NCBI RefSeq assembly: GCF_000282035.1
Contig: NZ_AKKA01000013.1
Span: 1 to 41,088 of the forward strand
Length of the DNA stretch: 41,088 nucleotides
Direction: 5' to 3'
Source: Rhizobium sp. CF122
GTDB taxonomy: Bacteria; Pseudomonadota; Alphaproteobacteria; Rhizobiales; Rhizobiaceae
The notes beneath the pieces are model-generated. The model had not been told where the DNA came from. It saw only the letters and a list, made by a program, of their open reading frames with translations, and did not search any database. Position 1 is the first letter of the stretch, and each line of letters begins with the position of its first letter. A program made the position numbers and the translations under genes. Below, one piece after another: positions 23,748 to 31,332 of the stretch.

Positions 23748-24740
23748 ATGCAGGTCGTCCCTGATGCGCCGGGTTTTGAAATAGCTGCACCACTATCTCA
23801 CATGTTAGGGCCTGATGATAACCTCACGGCATCGGTAACGTCGCTTTCGGCCGGATGCGTGCGCTGGTTTTCGTCAAATGCCAAGCTCTTTCTTGAAATC
23901 GCCGAGCGGCCAAACGGCCATCAACAAAGCCCCAGACGCGTCAGCGGTTACAAGATCCTGGGGGAGGTTGGGTTGATGTTGATGGCCTGTGGGCGTAGCG
24001 GCAAGTTGGCTAGTTCCGGAGACTTCCAAGAAATCCTGTACGCGTTCGACGCTGCCGTCGGCAAAATCAGGTTTCCGACCGAAGATCCTTCTTCCAGCCT
24101 GCGGTTCCTTTTGGGGGTAACGCTCGCGTTGGAAGTCAACGGACTGAACAGCGACCGGTTTCGCGAAGCTTCAAGTCGTATCCTGAGACAGGACCTGCTG
24201 CATGTTCTCGATCAGACACCATGGAGCATTGTCAGCCTAACATATTTCCTGGATCGCTGCGGCATACGGCACGGTCTCCCGAGTTTTGAGGAACTTTACA
24301 GTTGGTCAATCCTCCGCTCGCGGCCGCCGCTTCATTTTCTGTCGACGCATGAACTGTATGCGCTCAGTCATCTGATATTCTTCCTTGGGGATTTTGGCGG
24401 CAACAGCGCCTTTTTCACACGGCTGCCGGATCACAAATCGCTTTCAACGTATATCGATCATGTTACGGCAGCCTGCCTGATTGAAGGAGACTGGGACCTC
24501 ATGGGGGAGTTTCTCATCGGCTACGAATGCATTTGTGTGGATCAGTCGCCCATGCGTGATTTCGCTTGGCGGCAGATTTTGCAGCAACAGCTTCCCGACG
24601 GCCAAATTGCTGTACCGCGCCGCATCCAGAAAAAAAACGATCATTCAGGAGCCAGTCAGTTGGACACGTTCGAACGTCATTACCATCAAACCCTGGTGGG
24701 CATCATTGCATCTAGTCTTTATGCGAAGCGACATGACTGA
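23748..24740 (+). CDS. Large helical protein 1, possible alpha/alpha-toroid fold
   Basis: A 330-residue protein I cannot assign to a named family with certainty. It is predominantly helical, with paired helices and interspersed turns, e.g. FLLGVTLALEVNGL, TPWSIVSLTYFLDRCGI and STHELYALSHLIFFLGDFGG. The C-terminus contains WRQILQQQLPDGQIAVP, a Q-x-x-LPDGQ turn like those of alpha/alpha toroid (class II terpene cyclase/prenyltransferase-like) repeats, followed by ERHYHQTLVGIIASSL. No signal or membrane segment. ATG 23748 has GGGG seven bases upstream; a TTG at 23742 is possible. It overlaps the next gene, so both are translated together. It may bind or fold the small peptides. Confidence 0.7.
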   Translation: MQVVPDAPGFEIAAPLSHMLGPDDNLTASVTSLSAGCVRWFSSNAKLFLEIAERPNGHQQSPRRVSGYKILGEVGLMLMACGRSGKLASSGDFQEILYAFDAAVGKIRFPTEDPSSSLRFLLGVTLALEVNGLNSDRFREASSRILRQDLLHVLDQTPWSIVSLTYFLDRCGIRHGLPSFEELYSWSILRSRPPLHFLSTHELYALSHLIFFLGDFGGNSAFFTRLPDHKSLSTYIDHVTAACLIEGDWDLMGEFLIGYECICVDQSPMRDFAWRQILQQQLPDGQIAVPRRIQKKNDHSGASQLDTFERHYHQTLVGIIASSLYAKRHD

Positions 24741-25575
24741 TAAGGACAAGCTACGGGCATGGTTGCCGGGGTTGTGGGAGAGCGTTCGCAACTGGCACTT
24801 CCCGCTATTTCAGCCAGAAGCAGAATACCCCCTGCCACAGATTCTACTTGGTACGCTGACGGCGCTGCTGGTTGAAAGGATATCACCTTCCAGCGGCAAC
24901 ATCCTCCAGGCAATGACACAGAAGTGTTCGCACGCAATCAACAGCTGTCCGGAAGCCGACTTGTATCAATGCAATCCCATCCAGCTCACTTTGGCAATCC
25001 GCGTCATCGAGGAGCAAGGAGTGCCGGCTTCCGCCCGGGCGAGGGAGTATTTCTCGTACATTGAAGATGCCATCAATGATGGATCCTTGTTCCGTTGGCA
25101 GGTGCCAGCGTTTGAGCTGCTTATCCGAAAGTCGCTCACTTTCAACGCGGGAGCCTCCTTCGATCTTGGCAAGTTCGACAACTACGCCAGCAATTTTGGA
25201 CAGATCCTGGGCCAAATCGAAGCGGAAACGGCATTTGGCATGAAAACAGCGGAAATCGGGCCAGTGCTGCGTACCCTTCTTTATGCCGGAGGCTCGCGCG
25301 CAATCTCCCGCAACGACATCGCCAGTGGCGCGCGCGCGCTGCGCTGCCTCAACTATGTCGCTGCCGTCGGCGAAGACCGCTCTGAAGTGGACCACTTGTT
25401 CGATGCCATCTGTGCAAGGCAAGAGTCGTTGGGGCATTTCGGAACTGACGCAAATGCCCCCGGAGACGAGCTGCGGCGGGTTTTTGAGTGCCTTTGGGCT
25501 ATCGCTGAAGTGGCCACGCCTTACCGCTTGTTCAAGGACCTGGGAGTCACGGGCGCAACGGCACGTGGCGGTTGA
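24733..25575 (+). CDS. Large helical protein 2, partner of protein 1
   Basis: A 280-residue helical protein of unknown family. Helix pairs run throughout (PQILLGTLTALLVERI, PIQLTLAIRVIEEQGV, PAFELLIRKSLTFN). The C-terminal part AICARQESLGHFGTDANAPG and VFECLWAIAEVATPYRLF contains a Q-x-x-x-GHFG turn, again like an alpha-toroid repeat. The ATG at 24733 overlaps the previous stop by eight bases; ATG 24721, four codons earlier, is equally possible and neither has a strong ribosome site, which suggests coupled translation. A longer frame running back to 24481 is the shadow of the preceding gene. It ends the cluster; the next genes are on the other strand. Confidence 0.7.
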   Translation: MTDKDKLRAWLPGLWESVRNWHFPLFQPEAEYPLPQILLGTLTALLVERISPSSGNILQAMTQKCSHAINSCPEADLYQCNPIQLTLAIRVIEEQGVPASARAREYFSYIEDAINDGSLFRWQVPAFELLIRKSLTFNAGASFDLGKFDNYASNFGQILGQIEAETAFGMKTAEIGPVLRTLLYAGGSRAISRNDIASGARALRCLNYVAAVGEDRSEVDHLFDAICARQESLGHFGTDANAPGDELRRVFECLWAIAEVATPYRLFKDLGVTGATARGG

Positions 25576-25610
25576 GAACCACCCATTTGGGCCGGGAATA
25601 CATCATCGCA

Positions 25611-25982
25611 TCATCTTCCCGTTCTCACGCCTTGCGCCAACCGCAATCCGCGCCTTACTTGCCCGCCGAATATGGCAAGTCGAACAGTGTTTTTCGGCGT
25701 TACCGACGGTGGGTGACGACCGGCGCGCTTGGCCGATCGCGAGGGGCTTCCAAGACGGAATTCAGCTCTCACAGCCCGCGCCCGCTCGGGCGTACCTTCG
25801 ACCGATCTCAAAATTCGCTCCGTCCGCGACACCTCGCGCCGGACACTTTCCAGCGGAACACGCCGTTCTCCGCTACTGAAAAACGCCCGGAGATAACCTT
25901 CGCGTGGGGCATCGAGCACAACGCCTGCGCCAAAATCAGGGTGGGTTATCCGCTCGCCCGGACTGAAATCTGCACCATCCAT
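25611..25982 (-). CDS. DUF3553-like small protein, possibly 3'-damaged
   Basis: Minus-strand frame of 123 codons. The N-terminal 50 residues read GERITHPDFGAGVVLDAPRE and FFSSGERRVPLESVRRE, the compact beta domain known as DUF3553 (also found near the C-termini of some UvrD helicases), which is thought to contact nucleic acid or helicases. After about residue 75 the composition turns Arg/Ser/Gly-rich; a different frame there ends in a natural-looking SAPVVTHRR stop, so a frameshift near 25740 is likely. ATG 25982 follows AGGGCGG and lies 11 bases after the stop of the next upstream gene, so it was part of an operon. Confidence 0.5.
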   Translation of the reverse strand: MDGADFSPGERITHPDFGAGVVLDAPREGYLRAFFSSGERRVPLESVRREVSRTERILRSVEGTPERARAVRAEFRLGSPSRSAKRAGRHPPSVTPKNTVRLAIFGGQVRRGLRLAQGVRTGR

Positions 25983-25993
25983 CAAAACCGCCC

Positions 25994-26494
25994 TCAGGTG
26001 ATCCGCAGGTGGAACAACCCGACAGGCTTGCCGTCCTGCGATAGGATGATTTCCTGCGGATATTCTCTAGCCTCTCCCCAAAGGAGGCGGCCGAACTCGA
26101 TTTGCTGGTCGCCGTGGGGTGCCGAACAGCGCCAGCGGACCGCATCCGTCGCCATGTCGGTGTGAAAACGTCGATGTCCGGTCGGTAGCCAGAAAACGAG
26201 GGCTGCTTCACCCGAATATTCGTCCTGGAAGGACAAGATGGCGGATTTCAACTCGTTCGTCAGCCATCCGTCAGCGTCGACGGGTGTGAGTAGATCGAGA
26301 CACGCATCTAGGCCGGCCACCACCAGCGTATTTCCGCCGTTGCTCGGCAAATCGTCCGGCCAATCCTTCGCGGCACGGAGGAGTTCGCGCAAGCTGTAGA
26401 CTTCGGAGGGCTTTGCGACGATCGAGAGCGCCTCATCGTCCCAAATCCAGCTCACGCCGCGCCGCTGCCAGACGCTGTCGAGCAATTGCTTCAC
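25994..26494 (-). CDS. 166-residue protein of unknown family, remnant operon member
   Basis: Starts at GTG 26494 (KQLLDSVWQRRGVSWIWDDE) with GGAGGATT just upstream, two bases after the previous gene's stop. Central segments read GNTLVVAGLDACLDLLTPVD, LKSAILSFQDEYSGEAALVF, WLPTGHRRFHTDMATDAVRW and a C-terminal IEFGRLLWGEAREYPQEIIL. The frame is intact with good codon usage, so the protein could still be made. I have the impression of a phage-defence-island (BREX-like accessory) protein but cannot name the family; treat that as a guess. Confidence 0.6.
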   Translation of the reverse strand: MKQLLDSVWQRRGVSWIWDDEALSIVAKPSEVYSLRELLRAAKDWPDDLPSNGGNTLVVAGLDACLDLLTPVDADGWLTNELKSAILSFQDEYSGEAALVFWLPTGHRRFHTDMATDAVRWRCSAPHGDQQIEFGRLLWGEAREYPQEIILSQDGKPVGLFHLRIT

Positions 26495-26496
26495 GC

Positions 26497-26880
26497 TCAA
26501 TCCTCCTGGAACAGCGACATCTGCGCGACCGCCTCTTTGTGGCTGGAGGCCCAGTTGTTGTAGATCGTCAACGCCCGTGAGGAAGCATTCCGCTTCGGCT
26601 GGGTCGCGCCGTGCCTGCTGAGCCATTCAAGGAGACTCTTCAGGGCGGGATGCGGCTTGAAATTTTCGTTCTTCAACGTGTCCGAGGCGTTGATGCCACT
26701 GCCATCGTAGCAAGCACCGATCAGCACGAGTGCTTGATCGAGATCGGCCGTCAGGCGCCGGCGATGCCTTCCCTGCCAGTCCGGGGCGAAGGCGAGAGGA
26801 TCGGCGAGATGGAAGGCCTTCTTCTCTTCGCTCGCCCAACCGCGGTCGGTGAACTCGTCCGGCAATCCTGCGGTCTGGCC
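26497..26880 (-). pseudogene. C-terminal remnant of a larger protein, upstream member of the minus-strand operon
   Basis: About 125 codons survive: EFTDRGWASEEKKAFHLADP, LAFAPDWQGRHRRRLTADLD, QALVLIGACYDGSGINASDT, ending AVAQMSLFQED. The aromatic/acidic tail SLFQED is a natural C-terminus. Homology seems to continue upstream in another frame (RRDFRVSGSGNLDVDVPLEG, about 26880-26950), so at least one frameshift separates it from the rest, and the N-terminal bulk is gone. Only a TTG (26865) could start the open part. Family not identified. Confidence 0.5.
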
Positions 26881-27030
26881 CCTTCGAGCGGCACATCAAC
26901 ATCGAGATTCCCACTCCCGGAGACACGGAAATCGCGTCTCGCATTGGTCACCATCCGGCGCGGTCATTTGCTCGCATCCCATCGTCGCGCTTTGACGAAG
27001 CCTTGCGAAGCTAAAGCCGGCTCCGAACAG

Positions 27031-27138
27031 CTACACGAGTGCCGCCTTCTCGTAGCTTCGCTTCCGGTCGCAGAGCACGCGTTCGACCTCGACGATCGGT
27101 TCCCTTCGCGCGTCGTACAGGCCCGCTCGCCAAACCTT
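27031..27138 (-). pseudogene. Short coding remnant
   Basis: A 35-codon minus-strand stretch, VWRAGLYDARREPIVEVERV and LCDRKRSYEKAALV followed by TAG at 27031-27033, looks like the end of a gene upstream of the remnant operon. No start or N-terminus is visible. The surrounding 26881-27254 otherwise shows only broken frames. Confidence 0.3.
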
Positions 27139-27254
27139 CGTATATCTATTGCTCGGCCGCCTGCGTCGCATACAGTCAGGTCACAACCGAAAGGCGTCAT
27201 CATTTCTATCGGCCGGGGCCGGTGGGTGGCGCATTTTAAAAGCGATCCGATCCA

Positions 27255-27409
27255 ATGACAAACATCAACTCACCTGAACCGCCGATCCGGTCCGGCGCAA
27301 CCTGCTCGGCCTTGGCATAGGAGCGGCCGCGCTGACGGTTCTCCCGAGCTTTTCAGCTACCGCCAAATCACCCGGAACCAAAAATCTACCCGCCGAAAGG
27401 ATTCAAACG
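27255..27409 (+). pseudogene. Frameshifted Tat signal leader of the downstream hydrolase
   Basis: ATG 27255 begins MTNINSPEP. One frame over, and in frame with the hydrolase, the sequence reads DPVRRNLLGLGIGAAALTV then LPSFSATAKS and runs without a stop into the mature protein at 27410. A TGA at 27275-27277 blocks that frame upstream. A single-base indel near 27278-27283 therefore separates the start codon from a twin-arginine signal (RRNLLG). Confidence 0.65.
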
Positions 27410-28246
27410 ATGGCCGCAGTCACTGGACGCGACGGAGTCGAAATCTTCTACAAGGATTGGGGTCCGAAGGACGCCCAGCCAATAGTCTTCCATCACGGCT
27501 GGCCGCTATGCGGAGATGATTGGGACAACCAAATGCTGTTCTTCCTACAGAACGGGTATCGCGTCATCGCCCATGACCGACGTGGGCATGGTCGATCAGC
27601 GCAGGTCAGCGACGGCCACGACATGGATCACTACGCTGCGGATGTAGTCGCTGTCGTCGAACATCTCGATTTGCGCAACGCGATCCATATCGGCCATTCG
27701 ACGGGCGGCGGCGAGGCCGTGCGCTATGTCGCCCGTCATGGCCAACCGGCCGGGCGCGTGGCCAAACTGATCATCATCGGCGCAGTGCCGCCGATCATGG
27801 TGAAAAGCGAGAAGAATCCCGGCGGCCTGCCGATCGAGGTGTTCGACGGCCTTCGCAAGGCGCTGGCCGACAACCGCTCCCAGTTCTACACCGACTTTCC
27901 AGCCGGTCCGTTCTACAGCTTCAACCGACCCGGCGCGACACCGAATTCCGCAGTGGTTCAGAACTGGTGGCGGCAAGGCATGATGGGCAGCGCTAAAGCG
28001 CACTATGAAGGCATCAAGGCGTTTTCCGAGACCGACTTCACCGAAGACCTCAAGATCATCGATGTACCGACCCTCGTCATGCACGGCGACGACGACCAGA
28101 TCGTCCCCATCACAGATTCTGCTCCGCTTTCGGCGAAGCTACTGAAGCACGCGACCCTTAAGATATACAAGAACTTCCCGCATGGCATGTGCACCACCCA
28201 TGCCGAGGTTGTGAATCCTGATCTTCTCGCTTTCGCTAGGGCGTAG
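27410..28246 (+). CDS. Alpha/beta hydrolase, non-heme haloperoxidase-like
   Basis: A 278-residue alpha/beta hydrolase of the chloroperoxidase/bromoperoxidase (perhydrolase) group. It shows VFHHGWPLCGDDWDNQM (oxyanion HGWP), AHDRRGHGRS and nucleophile Ser97 in HIGHSTGGGEAVRY, with an acid in MHGDDDQIVP and a catalytic His in GMCTTHAEV. These enzymes are serine esterases that can act as perhydrolases; no metal is used. Translation can begin at ATG 27410 with AAAGGA nine bases upstream, giving a cytoplasmic form, because the original Tat leader just upstream is out of frame. The C-terminus LLAFARA is close to the family's usual end. Confidence 0.88.
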   Translation: MAAVTGRDGVEIFYKDWGPKDAQPIVFHHGWPLCGDDWDNQMLFFLQNGYRVIAHDRRGHGRSAQVSDGHDMDHYAADVVAVVEHLDLRNAIHIGHSTGGGEAVRYVARHGQPAGRVAKLIIIGAVPPIMVKSEKNPGGLPIEVFDGLRKALADNRSQFYTDFPAGPFYSFNRPGATPNSAVVQNWWRQGMMGSAKAHYEGIKAFSETDFTEDLKIIDVPTLVMHGDDDQIVPITDSAPLSAKLLKHATLKIYKNFPHGMCTTHAEVVNPDLLAFARA

Positions 28247-28670
28247 GTCCAGGCCGGCGCTGTTGCGCCCTGACCGACATTGGCTCTGATGGTATCGACT
28301 GCTGTAGGCGATAGTCTGGTCCGCTTCAGTTATCAAAGTGAGCCAGTCGAACTCCGAACCGGGCCGCCGGTGAGTAAACTACGTGCGGAATTGAGAAGCA
28401 CAAAATCCGGGTACGCATGGAAGGCGAATGTCGCGGAGCATGTCCGAAACCCTTCGAACAAAGCCCTGTCAGGCACATGTGACCGGGAGTATAGTCCGCT
28501 AATGGTTTGATCTCCACGCCTCTCGCTCCAGCGGGGCTTCGGTTGACCTCAGGACGAGAAGGCACGACGCGAGTACGACTTGCATGAGCGTCTGACATCC
28601 TTCCGCGGCCGACGGCGGCCCGCGCGATTGGGGCGTTTGGCCCGAACGGCCGCCAGCATGGAGGTTCGTC
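28247..28670. other. Intergenic stretch without a recognised gene
   Basis: No coding frame with a ribosome site or family likeness on either strand. GGAGG at 28661-28665 leads into the truncated reductase remnant. No terminator hairpin with a T-run is evident. Confidence 0.4.
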
Positions 28671-28802
28671 ATGAAAATTGTTCTGATTGGTGGCACCGGT
28701 CGAATCGGCTCCAAGACCGCTGCCCGTTTACGGGATGAAGGCCACGATGTACTGGCGGCGGCGCCAAAGACCGGCGTCAACACCATAACGAACCGAACAT
28801 AA
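28671..28802 (+). pseudogene. NmrA-like NAD(P)-binding reductase, N-terminal remnant
   Basis: Only the first beta-alpha-beta unit remains: MKIVLIGGTGRIGSKTAARL then RDEGHDVLAAAPKTGVNTIT and a TAA after 43 codons. GG-T-GRIG is the dinucleotide-binding turn of the NmrA/atypical SDR family; the rest of the domain, about 200 residues, is deleted. GGAGG before the ATG is intact, so a short useless peptide could be made. A second remnant of the same family lies at 29342. Confidence 0.7.
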
Positions 28803-28875
28803 ATCTACCGTGGTGGCTGCGATCTGTCGCACCAGACAAGCTCTCGTCAGCCTCGCCAAGAGAGGGGTTTCAGCA

Positions 28876-29280
28876 ATGAACGCAATTTACTCAACGCTGG
28901 TCGTCACGGCCACGGTTTGCCTCTTTGGCACTTTGCCGGTTGCCGCGGACAACGCTGCAATTGTCACATCGCTCATGAAAAAGAACCTTCCAAATTATCC
29001 TGGCAAGGAGGGGCTGATGATATCGGTCGAGTATGGACCGGGAGGTTCCGATCCTATTCACAAACATGACGCCGACGCGTTCGTCTATGTTCTGGAGGGC
29101 TCGATCGTGATGCAGGTCAAGGGGGGAAAAGAAGCCACCTTGTCGCCTGGAGAGACCTTCTACGAAGGTCCCTCCGACATTCACTTGATCAGCCGCAATG
29201 CGAGCACGTCCAAACAGGCGAAGTTTATCGTCGTGCTGTTGAAGAACAAGGACGCTCCGGTCGTCATGCCGGTGGAGTGA
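28876..29280 (+). CDS. Exported cupin-domain protein
   Basis: A 134-residue protein with a signal peptide of about 24 residues (LVVTATVCLFGTLPVAAD). The single cupin barrel has motif 1 in DPIHKHDADAFVYVLEGS (two His and a Glu in the usual metal-ligand spacing) and motif 2 in LSPGETFYEGPSDIHLISRN. A mononuclear metal site in the periplasm is likely; the activity is unknown. Start ATG 28876 has GGGG eight bases upstream. It is intact although both neighbours are reductase remnants; cupins of this type are commonly found next to NmrA-like reductases. Confidence 0.85.
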   Translation: MNAIYSTLVVTATVCLFGTLPVAADNAAIVTSLMKKNLPNYPGKEGLMISVEYGPGGSDPIHKHDADAFVYVLEGSIVMQVKGGKEATLSPGETFYEGPSDIHLISRNASTSKQAKFIVVLLKNKDAPVVMPVE

Positions 29281-29341
29281 CATGTGAACTCGCTGGCCAA
29301 GATACTCGACAACGAAAACAGCAATAGATGGAGCAACACCG

Positions 29342-29697
29342 ATGAAAATCACCGTCATGGGACAAGTGGTCGCATCGGAACTCGGCTCGTAGAGAAGCTT
29401 CGGCAGACACACGCTGAAGTGATCACTGCGTCCCCTTCGCTCGGGGTCAGGGACGGGGGGAAGGGCTTGTTCCAGCCAGGAACGCTACGGTCGAAATCAG
29501 TGGCCCCGAGCAATTCGGCCTCGACGAAATCGCTCGTGTGCATATGACAGCAAATGAAGACACGCGCCGTTGTTATGGACGATAACGCTCGCTACTACGG
29601 CGTCCGACTGAACGACGATATGTTGCTGCCGCACAATGACGCTCGCATGGGTTCGATGCGATACGTCGACTGGTTGAACCGCTCGACCGCCAATTAG
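29342..29697 (+). pseudogene. NmrA-like NAD(P)-binding reductase, internally deleted and frameshifted
   Basis: The N-terminus MKITVMG shifts frame into TSGRIGTRLVEKLRQTHAEV and ITASPSLGV. Most of the middle is missing. The C-terminal region TVEISGPEQFGLDEIARVHM, TANEDTR, then after another shift AVVMDDNARYYGVRLNDDML and MGSMRYVDWLNRSTAN with TAG at 29695-29697, matches the usual C-terminus of SDR-type NAD(P)H-binding oxidoreductases. At least two frameshifts and a central deletion of roughly 100 codons make it non-functional. Confidence 0.75.
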
Positions 29698-29975
29698 GTT
29701 CCAGGCGCATGCAGTTCCCCTCGTATGAAGCTTCTGCTCTAGAGCGTGCCCGCAGGAACAAGGGCAGCGGCCTTCGGTTACAAGACTCGACGTCGCAGGC
29801 GTGCCACCGCCATCGGCGGCAAGTCCGGCCTGACATATGGTGTGAGAGGAAGCGCTTACGACCCAGGGGATCGGGCGGAAAAAGAGCCTAGCGCCTGGCG
29901 TGCTTCCGCCCCGATAGTCGGCTTTTGCACAGTGTTGTTCTTGATCGTTCGGCCGACAGCGGTTAAGCCCCGGCG

Positions 29976-30089
29976 ATGCGAAATCTAAACCGAAACAGAT
30001 TGCTGGTCGTGGTGTTTATCCTATGTCTGGCCATCGGGTTTGCCGAAATCGCGATGTCGGCGGCGATCTATTTCGGGTGGTCGCCTTAA
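29976..30089 (+). CDS. Possible 37-residue single-helix membrane peptide
   Basis: MRNLNRNRLLVVVFILCLAI followed by GFAEIAMSAAIYFGWSP: a basic N-terminus and one membrane helix, positive side in. No clear ribosome site precedes the ATG and the surroundings are decayed, so it may be a chance frame. The preceding 278 bases (29698-29975) hold no recognisable gene. Confidence 0.3.
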   Translation: MRNLNRNRLLVVVFILCLAIGFAEIAMSAAIYFGWSP

Positions 30090-30092
30090 AAG

Positions 30093-30390
30093 ATCGGGCA
30101 TGAGGTAGATAACGTGAGGCGCGCACCGCGGCATTAAGGGAGGCATTCGAGGAGGCAGATGCGGTCGGTGCGATTACCGAGGGGGTGCACTGGGTGCGTT
30201 CACCTATACCAAGGACACCAGCGAACGAGCTTAACGCGTGAGGGTACATCTGCTCCGAGTCGCAATGATTGCCGAATCCTATCCGGAAAAGGGCGATCAG
30301 AAGACGGCTTGGTTTTCCTTTGAAGAAGCCGCCGCTATGGCGAGCCAACCGGGCTTGCGGGCGATCCTACGAAAGCTGCAGCTCCCCTAG
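30093..30390 (+). pseudogene. Nudix hydrolase, broken
   Basis: The Nudix box core REAFEEADAVG (REUXEEXGU pattern) is visible in the frame starting about 30125 after RTAAL. The frame then breaks. LGAFTYTKDTSERA in a second frame ends at a stop, and the C-terminal piece reads EKGDQKTAWFSFEEAAAMAS then QPGLRAILRKLQLP with TAG at 30388-30390. At least two frameshifts. The catalytic pattern's start (GXXXXXE) is lost. Confidence 0.65.
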
Positions 30391-30448
30391 AACAAATCGA
30401 TCAAGCGTCGGTTACGGCTTTGCATCGGGCTCTTAGTGCAACTCTTCG

Positions 30449-30649
30449 TCAGGCGCTCGCTGGAACCAGTTCCTTGGGGCTTTTGTCGGCATGTGCGATC
30501 AGCGCGTAGAACGCGGCCCTGATGATTTCTTTTTTGGACGCCTCCGGATGTGCTTTGCGGACAGCGGCCATCAGCTTCTTCGGAGTGACGTCGGATCGCA
30601 CTTCGCGCAGGATGTCTTCGCCAAGTTCCTTGAGGTCATGTTCCTTCAT
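30449..30649 (-). CDS. Conserved-looking 66-residue protein of unknown function
   Basis: MKEHDLKELGEDILREVRSD then VTPKKLMAAVRKAHPEASKK, EIIRAAFYALIAHADK. A small, highly charged helical protein; two or three helices with no cysteine or membrane segment. GGAAG lies six to seven bases before ATG 30649. It resembles small cytoplasmic proteins common on rhizobial replicons; I know no function for it. Confidence 0.7.
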   Translation of the reverse strand: MKEHDLKELGEDILREVRSDVTPKKLMAAVRKAHPEASKKEIIRAAFYALIAHADKSPKELVPASA

Positions 30650-31332
30650 CGACGACTTCCATGGTTAGAGGCGGCGGGACGCCCGGTGGCCGGCTAGTCC
30701 TTCGTCGCGATCCACATGGGGTAACCGGAGGCGATGTCAAAAAGAAGGCCCACAGCGGTGCGGGCCAATGAAGGGGAAAACAGGACGCGAGGGGAGTTCT
30801 CGCAGCGGCATTTAAGTGAATTCTTATGAAGCTCGTGTGACAAGGACTTCACAGGGGGCAGGGGTGATCCCGACTAGGCCGCGTAACCTGTGGCAACTCA
30901 AGAAACCGTGGCGAACGCCTAGCGTGCTTTTCAAACGGAGAACCCGCCCTAACTGAGAGATTCTTCCTGAAGGGGTATATGGGAGACCTCGGTTGTCGTT
31001 GTGGAACCCTCGCTCATCTGAAAATTCCGAGATGTGTGGGGAAGCAGTTCACTCATGCGATAACTTGCGCGACGAGATGCACCTTCGCGATGTGCAGCGC
31101 GGTCACTGACGCCCGCCGTTGTGCGAACGGCAAACCCGACTGCGGACCAGGTGGTTCCGAACGGAAGTGGGGGGGAGGGCGTCGCGCCAACATGATGGCA
31201 GCTCGATTGACGGGGCCGTTGTCATACGCGACTCCTATCACCAGTGTAGACCTCGGAAAATCCAGCGGGACCGGCAAGCATTCTTGTCGCCAATGGCACA
31301 ATCCGAGAAAACCTATTTTGGCAAGTTGGTGG
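30650..31332. other. Long intergenic stretch without a recognised gene
   Basis: Nearly 700 bases with no convincing coding frame. The longest plus-strand frame (from 30979) is Cys/Arg/Gly-rich without a ribosome site and runs antisense into the TauE/SafE gene. No repeat array or RNA gene is apparent. Confidence 0.45.
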
